Below are positions 9,182-17,666 of a DNA stretch of 64,000 bases, in pieces. Origin of the DNA: Bacteroidales bacterium (GTDB lineage Bacteria; Bacteroidota; Bacteroidia; Bacteroidales; P3); NCBI GenBank assembly GCA_017934545.1, contig JAGBJI010000002.1, forward strand, positions 62,001 to 126,000. Reading direction: 5' to 3'. Under the pieces are notes generated by a model. That model saw only the letters and a list, made by a program, of their open reading frames with translations, did no database searches and was not told the origin of the DNA. Position numbers and translations under genes: made by a program. The first letter of the stretch is position 1; every line of letters starts with the position of its first letter.

Positions 9182-10236
9182 TTACTTTCCGAGTTTTATC
9201 AATCTTTCTATTGCAAAACTATTACCTTGTTCTGCAGATTTTCTATACCACTCAATTGCATTATTGTAACTTTGTTCTACACCATTACCATTTTCATAAC
9301 ACAATCCTAAACCTGCTTGACCGTATGAATGACCTTGTTCAGCTGCTTTTGTAAACCATTCAACTGCTTTACTGTAATTTTTTAGTTTTTGATAATAAAA
9401 AAGTCCTAAATTATATTGGGCAATATCAAAACCTTGTTTAGCAGATTTTGTGTACCATTCAATTGTTTTACTATAATTTTGTTCTACTCCTATGCCGTGT
9501 TCATAACAACGGGCTAAATTGTTTTGGGCTATTGGATGACCTTGTTCGGCAGATTTGGATACCATTCAGCCTCTTTAGCGGGATTTTGTTCTATGCCTTG
9601 GCCTTCACCATAACAATAACCTAAATAATATTGAGCGTCAACATGACCTTGTTCTGCTGCATTTTTAAACCATTCAACTGCTTGGTTATAATTGTCTATG
9701 TCATAATATTCATTGCCTTTTAAGAAAATTTCTTCTGCAGACAATTCTTGTTGTTTTATTTTATCTGTTGTAGGAATTACTTGTGCAGTCGGCTGTTCTT
9801 GAGTTTGCGTAGTTTTATTTTTTACAGAAGCGTTTCTGCCCAATATCAGCAAAATATCCGGTATTAAAACAGTGTCAATAGGATGTTCGGACAGTGTTCT
9901 CCAATTTATAGACGAAAAAACGAATTCTATATCCAAAGGCAAGGAACTGTTGTCTATAATATACGGCAGTAAATTTTTCCCGTTCTTTTTGTTTGATGCA
10001 AAAACAATCTCCCGTCTTGTGAACATGGATTGATAAGCGTTCTCACTTGCCAATAATAAAAATATTTCACTGTCCACAATGGCTTCAGCCAATCTGTCGG
10101 GGAATTCCATTCCGCCTACTATACTTTGACGGTCAATAAAATATGAAATATTATTACGGTCAAACGCCGCACAAATCTTATCTGCAATTGCGGTGTCTTT
10201 TCTTGAATAACTTATAAATACATCATATTTTGTCAT
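9182..10236 (-). pseudogene. TIR domain-Sel1 repeat protein, frameshifted
   Basis: The N-terminal part (stop at 9529) starts MTKYDVFISYSRKD, a TIR domain with a glutamate at residue 76 in SMFTRREIVFA, the position of the NADase catalytic Glu in active TIRs. A Thr/Gln-rich linker and Sel1 repeats (AVEWFKNAAEQGHVDAQ) follow. Near 9558-9560 the frame breaks: EWY is followed by PNLPNKVIQ and a stop, while the next frame continues KSAEQGHPIAQ and four more Sel1 repeats to 9182. Restoring one base joins the halves. It could be a pseudogene, a programmed or phase-variable shift, or a sequencing error. TIR-Sel1 proteins are signalling or defence effectors; a minus-strand -7 box is at 10253-10260. Confidence 0.85.
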
Positions 10237-10252
10237 GGCGATATGTTTTTTG

Positions 10253-10260
10253 CAAAGTTA
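10253..10260 (-). promoter_or_regulatory. -7 box of the TIR-Sel1 gene
   Basis: TAACTTTG on the minus strand, 16 bp upstream of the ATG at 10236. No matching -33 element is clear. Confidence 0.5.
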
Positions 10261-10339
10261 CGCATTTTTCCCTGTATGGAAAAACATTTGAAGAAAATAA
10301 AACAATAGCATACGTCATTTTTACCAGAATTTATTTTTT

Positions 10340-10458
10340 ATTTTTCTGAAAACAAATTTTTCTTTTCAGAAAAGAATTTATTTTGAACCGTTCGAAATGT
10401 AGTTTCGGACGGTTCAAAGTTGTGTTTTGGACGGTCCAAAATAAAATAGATTCAGAAA
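10340..10458. repeat. Periodic dyad array P2 (6 units, composite)
   Basis: Six dyads have centres near 10347, 10368, 10389, 10411, 10433 and 10454, spaced 21-22 bp. The outer units are TTTTCTGAA and TTTTCAGAAAA types. The inner three are TTTGAACCGTTCGAAA, TTTCGGACGGTTCAAA and the perfect TTTTGGACGGTCCAAAA. It lies between the TIR gene and the 3' end of the glycosyltransferase at 10543. No gene is convincing in 10261-10542. Confidence 0.8.
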
Positions 10459-10542
10459 AGAAAAATTTTAGTTCTGATTATGATAAAATCAATGCAGAAA
10501 ACAATAAGAAGAAATCAGAAAATATCGGCGTTGATGTGGCAA

Positions 10543-11745
10543 TTATTTCAGCAATTGCTCAAGTTTTTTGACCGACAAAGCCCAATTGTAATTGGTTTTT
10601 ACGTACACGGACGAAGTCTGTGCGGCTTTTGTACGCAGGTCTTCATCGTTTAACAGGGCAACGATATGTTTAGCCAAGCCGTCTTCGCTTTGCGAAGTCA
10701 AAACGCCCGATTGTTCGGGGTGTTTCAATGCGTTGCATGCCAGCGGAGTGGCAACGCACGGCAGCGACATAGCCATGGCTTCAAGAAGTTTGTTTTGCAG
10801 TCCCGTGCCTATCTGCATAGGTGCGGCAAAGACACGGCTTTGAGCATAGTACAGCCGCATATCTTCAACCCATCCCGTCACTTCTACATTGCTGCATGCC
10901 AAGTCCGTAACCTGTTTTACGGGATTGCTTCCTGCAAGCACCACTTTGACGTCGGGTATGCTTTTTTGAACCAAAGGAAGTATCTTTTTGACCAAAAATT
11001 CCGCAGCCACAATGTTGGGTTTGTACGACATATTGCCCGAAAATATTATATCGTAGCGTTTATCGGCATTGGCAGTAAAGTTAAAAAACTTTTCGTCAAC
11101 GCCGTTTTCTATTATCTTTATCTCTTTGCGTCTTATGCTTACAATGCAGTCCCTGTCCTGTTTGGTGATTATGGTACAGGTGTCAAAAAGGTCAAACATG
11201 CTGTTTTCGTATTTACGCAGGCGTACGGTTTCCAGCATAAGTATTTGTTTGACGGCAAAACCCGAAACCATAGCCCTGCGGTACATGTTCATACTCAGAC
11301 AATCCTGAAAATCCAAAACGGTTTTTATTTTTTTGTTTTCCGTTTTGTCTGCGTGTTTTTGTATATAGGTTTTTATCTTTTTGGCATATTCGGCACTGCG
11401 GACAAATTGGAAATACACGGCGTCGGGATTTGTTTTTTTGAAATAAGAAACAAATTTTTTTTCAGCCCCGTATGTTGTGAACAAAGACACTTGCAGAGGT
11501 ATGCAGGAAAAGATGTTTTTGATTAAAGTCAAAATGATTCCCGCCCAAGACAGTTTGCAAATATGTATGTCCTTGCAATAAGGTTTCAGTTCGTCAACGT
11601 GCGAAGGGTTTATCCTGTCTGAAGAAAGACAAAACAGGTATATGTCGTTGTTTTCGGACAGATGTTTTATCTGATGGTAAGCCCTGAGTTTGTCGCCTTT
11701 GTTCAAAGGGTAGGGTATACGCGGAAGAAAGACAAGGAGTTTCAT
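10543..11745 (-). CDS. Glycosyltransferase, GT4-like (GT-B fold)
   Basis: A 400-residue GT-B glycosyltransferase. The start LLVFLPRIPYPLNKGDKLRAY and the C-terminal donor-site region (QIGTGLQNKLLEAMAMSLPCVAT in substance) fit group 1 transferases of the exosortase-associated sugar transferase type. It acts at the cytoplasmic face in polysaccharide or O-antigen assembly. It is 9 bp downstream of another group 1 transferase, so the pair forms an operon. Acceptor and donor cannot be told from sequence. Confidence 0.85.
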   Translation of the reverse strand: MKLLVFLPRIPYPLNKGDKLRAYHQIKHLSENNDIYLFCLSSDRINPSHVDELKPYCKDIHICKLSWAGIILTLIKNIFSCIPLQVSLFTTYGAEKKFVSYFKKTNPDAVYFQFVRSAEYAKKIKTYIQKHADKTENKKIKTVLDFQDCLSMNMYRRAMVSGFAVKQILMLETVRLRKYENSMFDLFDTCTIITKQDRDCIVSIRRKEIKIIENGVDEKFFNFTANADKRYDIIFSGNMSYKPNIVAAEFLVKKILPLVQKSIPDVKVVLAGSNPVKQVTDLACSNVEVTGWVEDMRLYYAQSRVFAAPMQIGTGLQNKLLEAMAMSLPCVATPLACNALKHPEQSGVLTSQSEDGLAKHIVALLNDEDLRTKAAQTSSVYVKTNYNWALSVKKLEQLLK

Positions 11746-11754
11746 GTTCGGCGT

Positions 11755-12957
11755 TTAGTTTTGCAGCATTTGGTTGTAATAGTTTAGGATTTGCTCTGCC
11801 ACAATGTTGGTTCCGTATTTTTCTTTTATCAACTTCCGGGCGTTTTCGCCTATCCGGTCGCAGTATTCTTTGTCTTCAATCAGGCGTTTTACGGCAAGGG
11901 CAAATTCTTCGGGCGTATCGGCGATGATTATGTCCTGCCCTTCGGTATACATTATGCCTTCGGCTGCAATGGTTGTCGCAACTACGGTTTTGCCCAGGCT
12001 CATGGCTTCCAATATTTTGATTCTTATGCCGCTTCCGGACAACAACGGAACTACCATTATGCGTTTGCTGCACATAAACAACGTGCTGTCCGCCACTTCA
12101 CCCACCACGTCAACGTTTTGCCATGTGCCGTTTTGCAGCCACGCAGGCATATGGCGGCCTGCCAAATAGAGTTTTACCTGCGGTGCGGTGTGCAGAATAT
12201 GTTGCCAAACTTCGTTCAAAAACCATTTTATGCCCTGTTGGTTAGGAAACCAGTTCATGCTGCCGATGTGAAACAAAGAGTTGTCCTCCTGCATTACGTC
12301 CGTGATTTCCTGCGTTGTGTGAAAACCTATCGGAACGCCGATACAAGGTTTTATGCAGCCCGCTTGTTTGAAATATTGTGCGTCTTTGTCGGTTACGGGA
12401 AAGATTACGTCAAAATTGTTTATGTTGTTGAGTTCGTAAAATTTCATATTCTGTGCGGTGTTTTTCAAATACCACCGTTTGAATATGTTTTTCTTTTCGT
12501 TTTTGTAGATTCTTTGCCATATAAGATGCTCAACATTAGGGCAGTGAAAGGCAATCTTGGCTTTTGAATGCTGACGTATCAGCGGTATATACGGTGCTAA
12601 ATTTATGCTTTCTATATGAACGATGTCAAAATCTTCGCTTTTCAGTATGCGTATCAGCTTTTTTTTCATCTCCGAAGTGACAAAGCGTTCCACTATATAG
12701 CTTCTTGCAATCAAAATATAGAGAAAAGCGTCAAAGATATTGGGTTTTAAGTTTACGTATACCGCTTCGGGATTGTAAGTTTGTATGTAGTTGGAGGGTA
12801 AAAGCGACTTGTTGAACGGGTTTTTGTCGGAACAAAAGGTGAGAATCTTTACTTTGCATCCGAGATTTACCAACCCTTCGGAAATGCTGTGCATTCCTAT
12901 CGTTCCTCCGTCAACTGCCGGATAAGGCGGTTTGTAACAAAACTGAAGTATGTTCAT
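11755..12957 (-). CDS. Glycosyltransferase, GT4-like (GT-B fold)
   Basis: A 400-residue GT-B transferase with FCYKPPYPAVDGGTIGM at the N-terminus, IGSMNWFPNQQGIKWF mid-protein and GSGIRIKILEAMSLGKT as the donor-site E-x7-E-like block. It is probably used in surface polysaccharide synthesis. It lies 29 bp after the LptF/G permease gene and 9 bp before the next transferase, suggesting one envelope-biogenesis operon on the minus strand. Confidence 0.85.
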   Translation of the reverse strand: MNILQFCYKPPYPAVDGGTIGMHSISEGLVNLGCKVKILTFCSDKNPFNKSLLPSNYIQTYNPEAVYVNLKPNIFDAFLYILIARSYIVERFVTSEMKKKLIRILKSEDFDIVHIESINLAPYIPLIRQHSKAKIAFHCPNVEHLIWQRIYKNEKKNIFKRWYLKNTAQNMKFYELNNINNFDVIFPVTDKDAQYFKQAGCIKPCIGVPIGFHTTQEITDVMQEDNSLFHIGSMNWFPNQQGIKWFLNEVWQHILHTAPQVKLYLAGRHMPAWLQNGTWQNVDVVGEVADSTLFMCSKRIMVVPLLSGSGIRIKILEAMSLGKTVVATTIAAEGIMYTEGQDIIIADTPEEFALAVKRLIEDKEYCDRIGENARKLIKEKYGTNIVAEQILNYYNQMLQN

Positions 12958-12986
12958 ATTTAATTACAGTGTTATATAATTCCGTT

Positions 12987-14414
12987 TCATTGTTTGTTGT
13001 TTTTTCTGCGTAAAGACAGCTTTGCAAAAAGTCTGTACCAGTTTTCCGACGAGAAAAGTTTGCTGTCCGATGTGGCCTTGAGCGTAAGAAATATGCCGAA
13101 AGGGAAAAACACAATGGAGGAAAGCCATGTGGCAATCAGCGGAGCAAGCGTTCCGCTTTTTGCGGCGGACTCGCCCATGGTTCCTATTACGTAGTAGATG
13201 ACAAAAGCCAGCAATGACACCACTACGGGCAGTCCCAATCCTCCTTTTCTTATAATCGCTCCCAGCGGTGCACCTATAAAAAACAGTATTATGCACGCCA
13301 ACGACAGTGTAAACTTACGGTAAAATTCTATTCTGTGACGTGTAAGGTACAACTCGTCGTTGTCAATAATCATCATGTTGGTTTGGTACGATTCGTTCAT
13401 GTCGTATATCATTGAACGGCAAAAAGAATCCGTTCTTTTGTTGAACGCACTTCCCATTTTTGCACAGTCGTTGTAAAAATCGTACTTTACGGTTTGTTGT
13501 TTTGTGTTTTCGCTTTCCGGCAAGACTATGTTTAATTGGCTGTAAAGGTTGGAGAAATATTTTTGTTTTCTTTGTGCAAGTTCGTTTTCCAATGTATCAA
13601 TGCGGCGGGAGAGTCTTAAAACGTTTATAACCTTGTATCCGTCGGAGTATCTGTCGGCATCTTTTTCTTCAAAAGCAAAATCGCTTACGTCAAAACGTAT
13701 GGTTTGCTTCTCAAAATCAATACGTGTAAGGGGTCTTGTGTGCATATTCCCCGCCGACAAGTCTTCCGAAAACACTTCTCCGTTGTAAAGTTCAAAGACC
13801 AATGTTTGTTCTTTCTCAACGGAATACATATATCCGCTGTCGGCTTTTATAACTTCAACGTTGCCTTGGTTCTTGCTGTGGTCGTAGATGATGATTCCGT
13901 ACAATTTGTTTGACGATGCTTCTTTTTTGTCCACCCTTATGACGTATGAAGATATGTCTGTAAAGAATTCATTGGGGCGTATATTTATTGCAGGCTTGGT
14001 ATCACGAATGTCAACGAGTATTTGCTTGACTTTAAGTTCGGCGTTGGGAATGACAAAACTTGCGGAATAAAATGCTACGGCCGACAAAACCAACGACAAA
14101 ATTATCAACGGACGGAACACTCTCCACAACGGAAGCCCCGCACTTTTCATTGCAGTCAACTCGCTCTTCTCTGCAAAATTGCCCATTGTCATAATGGAAG
14201 CAAGCAACACGCTTAAGGGCAATGCCAAAGGTATAAGCGATGCACCCGCATAAGCAAAAAGTTTCAGAAAAACAGTAAAGTCCAAACCTTTTCCTATCAA
14301 TGTTTCCACCTTACGCCACAGAAATTCAAGTATAAGGACGAACATTGATATTGAAAACGTCAGTACCAACGGGCCTAAATATGATTTGAGTATGAGTTTG
14401 TCAAGTTTCTTCAA
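12987..14414 (-). CDS. LptF/LptG family LPS export permease (YjgP/YjgQ)
   Basis: A 475-residue permease of the LPS transport ABC system, which extracts LPS from the inner membrane with LptB. There are three membrane segments in the first 130 residues, a large periplasmic beta-jellyroll-like domain with inserted coiled-coil-like sequence (about 270-330), and three C-terminal membrane segments. LSELTAMKSAGLPLWRVFRP-type coupling-helix sequence is visible. It is longer than the roughly 360-residue proteobacterial forms. It leads the operon with the two transferases; a minus-strand TAACTTTG box is at 14439-14446. Confidence 0.88.
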   Translation of the reverse strand: MKKLDKLILKSYLGPLVLTFSISMFVLILEFLWRKVETLIGKGLDFTVFLKLFAYAGASLIPLALPLSVLLASIMTMGNFAEKSELTAMKSAGLPLWRVFRPLIILSLVLSAVAFYSASFVIPNAELKVKQILVDIRDTKPAINIRPNEFFTDISSYVIRVDKKEASSNKLYGIIIYDHSKNQGNVEVIKADSGYMYSVEKEQTLVFELYNGEVFSEDLSAGNMHTRPLTRIDFEKQTIRFDVSDFAFEEKDADRYSDGYKVINVLRLSRRIDTLENELAQRKQKYFSNLYSQLNIVLPESENTKQQTVKYDFYNDCAKMGSAFNKRTDSFCRSMIYDMNESYQTNMMIIDNDELYLTRHRIEFYRKFTLSLACIILFFIGAPLGAIIRKGGLGLPVVVSLLAFVIYYVIGTMGESAAKSGTLAPLIATWLSSIVFFPFGIFLTLKATSDSKLFSSENWYRLFAKLSLRRKNNKQ

Positions 14415-14438
14415 TCCTTTATGCCTTTAAACAGACGG

Positions 14439-14446
14439 CAAAGTTA
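14439..14446 (-). promoter_or_regulatory. -7 box of the lptF/G-glycosyltransferase operon
   Basis: TAACTTTG on the minus strand, 24 bp before the start at 14414. Confidence 0.5.
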
Positions 14447-14596
14447 CGAATTTTATTTATACTTTGCCTAACAAATTACAACAAAATGCCCTTGCGGAAA
14501 ATTTTTGCACGGTTTACAAGCCCTGTAAATGCGGTGTTATGAAAATTTTTTCTAATTTCGCAGATATTAATTGATTAAACCAAAACATTAAAAGCA

Positions 14597-15322
14597 ATGA
14601 AAAACGTGATAATATCCGCCTTGTGTCTTTTGTCCTGTGTATTTACTATGGCACAAGCGGACAAGGGTGACAAAAAGTTTGAAGCGGGGCAGTACCAACA
14701 GGCATTGTATTGGTACGAAAAGTGCATTGACAACAATCCGTCGGCAGATTCGGGCTATTACGGGGCGTCGCAGGTGTTCTTTTTGTCAACCGAAACGGTT
14801 TGGGCGTTGATGTACGGGGAGTTGTTTATGATTTTGTCGGACAATGACAGCTTGCAGATGAAAGTATCACGCCAATTGTTTGACGCATACTTCGCAGGAC
14901 TGTCTTTAAACGGCGGAAAGGCGGCGGCAAACTACAACAGCAATATCATAGCATACAGTGACAGCTTTGAAAGACGAAACAATTTTCCTTCGGTTTTTGA
15001 TTCCCTTATGTCAAAATCAGCCTATGGACTTAGGTTTTTGGATATTGAAAATTTAACTTCCGTACGCAGCAAATTTTTGTCATTGTTGAAAGCAAACAAC
15101 AAGGATTTTTACAATCCGTTGTTTGAATATTGGGACAAGGTAAAGACTGCGGGTCATTGGCAGGCGTACAACTGTTGGCTTTTTGCTTACGGAAACAACA
15201 AACAAGCGGCACAATGGATTACTGCCAACAAGGATAAATGGAACGGGTTTATGAATTGGAAAAAGCAAAACCCCGCCCAATTCACGCCGATGCACTATTT
15301 TTCACGCTACAATATGGAATAA
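14597..15322 (+). CDS. Secreted TPR-like protein, unknown function
   Basis: A 241-residue protein with a signal peptide (about 1-20, ending FTMAQA). The mature start DKGDKKFEAGQYQQALYWYEK reads as a TPR-type helix pair. The rest is helical and rich in Asn/Trp with no motif I know. It is monocistronic, with a convergent terminator at 15326. Function cannot be assigned. Confidence 0.7.
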   Translation: MKNVIISALCLLSCVFTMAQADKGDKKFEAGQYQQALYWYEKCIDNNPSADSGYYGASQVFFLSTETVWALMYGELFMILSDNDSLQMKVSRQLFDAYFAGLSLNGGKAAANYNSNIIAYSDSFERRNNFPSVFDSLMSKSAYGLRFLDIENLTSVRSKFLSLLKANNKDFYNPLFEYWDKVKTAGHWQAYNCWLFAYGNNKQAAQWITANKDKWNGFMNWKKQNPAQFTPMHYFSRYNME

Positions 15323-15325
15323 ACC

Positions 15326-15366
15326 AAAAAAGAGAGGTAAATCCAATCGGGTTTACCTCTCTTTTT
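15326..15366. terminator. Bidirectional terminator
   Basis: AAAGAGAGGTAAA pairs perfectly with TTTACCTCTCTTT across a 10-nt loop, with A/T runs on both sides. It lies between the convergent genes ending at 15322 and 15390 and probably serves both. Confidence 0.88.
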
Positions 15367-15389
15367 GATTGTATATTGACGCATATTGT

Positions 15390-16205
15390 TTATGCGGCTT
15401 TTGCTTCCTGTTTGATTTCTTCTTCTTTTTTAGGCGGTTTAACTATCATGTCAATAACTTTTCCTTCAATATAAACAAGGATTATTGAGTATATAGGGAA
15501 ACGTACGTCGTGGTTGATTAAGAAAGACGTACATGAAATCAAAGTATCAACGATGATAACCAATGTGCCGAGCGATATGTGGGTGTATTTGTGGATAATC
15601 ATGGAGATGATGTCGCTGCCTCCAGAAGTAGCACCTGCTTTGAATATCATGCCTATGCCTATACCGTAGATAACTCCTGCAATTACGGTGTTCAACATAT
15701 AATCAGGTATGAACCAAAACGGTTCTCTGCCCAAGTTTTCTTGGTCTACGCGGAGCAATGTCTGGCTCAACCAACCCGTATCAGTTCCCTGCAAGTTGGC
15801 AGTAGGGTCGGAAGAAAACAATTCACCGATATGAATCAAAGGTTTATAACCCCACGTAATTTCAACGGCATATATGACTATAAAACTTACACCCACCGAA
15901 ACCAATGTTTTGATTCCGAAACGCGGTCCCAATATTATGAAGCCCAAAATAAACAAAGGCACGTTCATCATGTAATAATAGTAAGACACTTTCCACGGAA
16001 ACAATACGTTCAATACGTTTGACAATCCGCCTACTCCTCCCGGAGCCAAATTGTACGGATAAGCAAAAATCAAATCCGCACCTACATACAATGCCGTTCC
16101 CAATATTATAAGCAAATAAGCTCTGAACCACGGCCATGTTCCGAATTTTTCCGTTGAATCGTTCAACTGTGCCAACCATGCACCTACTTTAGATTTTTTC
16201 TGCAT
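15390..16205 (-). CDS. YitT family membrane protein, without DUF2179
   Basis: A 271-residue YitT family protein with about five to six membrane segments. GGVGGLSNVLNVLF, GIGIGMIFKAGATSGGSDI and a terminal membrane segment are typical. The usual C-terminal DUF2179 domain is replaced by a short charged tail (PPKKEEEIKQEA). The larger paralogue at 23730 has that domain. The family's substrate is unknown. A minus-strand TACCTTTG box lies at 16285-16292. Confidence 0.85.
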   Translation of the reverse strand: MQKKSKVGAWLAQLNDSTEKFGTWPWFRAYLLIILGTALYVGADLIFAYPYNLAPGGVGGLSNVLNVLFPWKVSYYYYMMNVPLFILGFIILGPRFGIKTLVSVGVSFIVIYAVEITWGYKPLIHIGELFSSDPTANLQGTDTGWLSQTLLRVDQENLGREPFWFIPDYMLNTVIAGVIYGIGIGMIFKAGATSGGSDIISMIIHKYTHISLGTLVIIVDTLISCTSFLINHDVRFPIYSIILVYIEGKVIDMIVKPPKKEEEIKQEAKAA

Positions 16206-16284
16206 AAATTTTGAAACAAATGTTTTTAATTAATACTTATGTTATATTCAGTCTTCTTTGCGTTAAAAAACGAAAAAAGCGTTG

Positions 16285-16292
16285 CAAAGGTA
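16285..16292 (-). promoter_or_regulatory. -7 box of the YitT gene
   Basis: TACCTTTG on the minus strand, 79 bp upstream of the start codon at 16205. Confidence 0.45.
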
Positions 16293-16436
16293 CAAATAAT
16301 TTTTTACATGCCAATAATATACAATGTTTTTTGAGGCAATTCTTCGGCTTTATCCGCCGTCGGAAAAATCCGCAGTGTGCGTTAACCGACGGCAATATGC
16401 CTTGAAGCAAAGTTATATCAAGGATTAAAAGAATTG

Positions 16437-16557
16437 TTTTCAGATTCTGTTTTGAAAAAACATATGTATTTTTTCAAAAAAACATATGAATTTTAATCAA
16501 AAAACATATGTTTTTCGTTTCAAAAACATATGTTTTTTATTTTTCTTTTCACAAAAC
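16437..16557. repeat. Periodic dyad array P3 (CATATG type, 6 units)
   Basis: Four CATATG palindromes start at 16461, 16483, 16505 and 16527, exactly 22 bp apart, each between A and T tracts. In register, a TTTTCAGATT unit precedes (centre 16442) and a degenerate TTTTCACAAAA unit follows (centre about 16551). The sequence is the reverse complement of the arrays at 21040 and 58051. It occupies the otherwise gene-free 16206-16668 interval, upstream of the transglycosylase promoter. Confidence 0.85.
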
Positions 16558-16617
16558 AAATTTTTTAAATCCGTTTTTCTTTCCGCAGGGTGAATTTTCA
16601 ACTAATACATATAATAC

Positions 16618-16648
16618 TTGGCGGAATGAAAAAAATATATTATCTTTG
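16618..16648 (+). promoter_or_regulatory. Promoter of the lytic transglycosylase-uvrA operon
   Basis: CTTG (ending 16620) and TATCTTTG (16641-16648) are 20 bp apart, fitting the phylum consensus; the ATG follows at 16669. Confidence 0.7.
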
Positions 16649-16668
16649 CACTTCAATTTAAAAACAGC

Positions 16669-17664
16669 ATGAAAAAGAAAAACAAAACTTTTATTTTCAG
16701 CACTCTTGCCGTTGTGTTGTCAACCATAGCCATTGCAATGCAGATATTTGTCTTTGCAACCCACCGCCGAAGCGAAGACGAGAAGTATGCGGAGATGTTG
16801 AAAGAACATTTTCACAACTTTGCAGCCCCCGTACCCCAAAGCGTTGAGTTTTGCGGACAGAAAGTTCCGCTGAACAATACTTTTGTAAGGGAAGCGTTGG
16901 ACAGGGAATTGTCGTATTTGACCTACCAGCATGCAACCACGTTTTTGATTTTGAAGCGTGCATTCAGATATTTTCCGCTTATAGAACCCGTATTGAAGCA
17001 AAACAATGTACCCGATGATTTGAAATATTTGGCAGTAGCGGAAAGCAGTCTGAACAATGCCGTATCGCCCGCCAAGGCAGAGGGTTTTTGGCAGTTTATG
17101 CCTACAACTGCCAAAGAATACGGACTGATTGTAAACGCCGAATATGACGAAAGATACAATATAGAAAAGTCCGCAGCGGCGGCATGCCGCTATTTGAAAG
17201 GCAGTTATTCGCGTCTTAAAGATTGGCCGTTGGCATGTGCGGCGTACAATTGCGGAGAGGGCGGGATAAAAGCCCGCATGAACGAGCAGAAAGTCAACAA
17301 CTATTGGGATTTGGCGTTGAACACCGAAACTGCGAGGTATGTTTACCGCATAATAGCATACAAAATAATAATGCAAGACCCGCAGGCATACGGTTTTTAT
17401 ATCCGTAAAGCAGACTGCCATCAGCCGTTGGAGTACGACACCGTAACCATAGACTCCACTATAAACGATTTTTATTCTTTTGCCAAGCAGATAGGCACGG
17501 AATATAAATACTTCAGAATGGCTAACCCTGAACTTCAGGCCAAAAAACTTACCAACAAAGAGAAAAAGAAATACCAATTTAAAGTGCCTTCAAGCCGTTC
17601 GTACGATTGGCAATATCTTATCAAAAAATTGGACGCACCTTATGAATTTATAGAATCGCTTTAA
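16669..17664 (+). CDS. Membrane-anchored lytic transglycosylase (SLT, MltD-like)
   Basis: A 331-residue peptidoglycan lytic transglycosylase. One N-terminal membrane or signal segment (about 7-28) leads into a Goose-lysozyme-like SLT domain. LAVAESSLNNAVSPAKAEG holds the catalytic Glu; GFWQFMPTTAKEYGL and ACAAYNCGEGG are the other family motifs. No complete LysM domain is evident, although the C-terminus (FKVPSSRSYDWQYLIKKL) has a degenerate look of one. The stop is 2 bp from uvrA's start, giving a bicistronic unit. Confidence 0.9.
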   Translation: MKKKNKTFIFSTLAVVLSTIAIAMQIFVFATHRRSEDEKYAEMLKEHFHNFAAPVPQSVEFCGQKVPLNNTFVREALDRELSYLTYQHATTFLILKRAFRYFPLIEPVLKQNNVPDDLKYLAVAESSLNNAVSPAKAEGFWQFMPTTAKEYGLIVNAEYDERYNIEKSAAAACRYLKGSYSRLKDWPLACAAYNCGEGGIKARMNEQKVNNYWDLALNTETARYVYRIIAYKIIMQDPQAYGFYIRKADCHQPLEYDTVTIDSTINDFYSFAKQIGTEYKYFRMANPELQAKKLTNKEKKKYQFKVPSSRSYDWQYLIKKLDAPYEFIESL

Positions 17665-17666
17665 CT

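Noticed and set aside
10383-10571. 62-codon plus-strand frame after the TIR gene
   Set aside because: It is the translation of dyad array P2 and runs into the antisense of the glycosyltransferase gene.
16437-16557. CRISPR-like regular repeats at the CATATG arrays
   Set aside because: The units are about 22 bp with no unique spacers, only 2-4 copies, A/T tracts throughout and no cas genes nearby.
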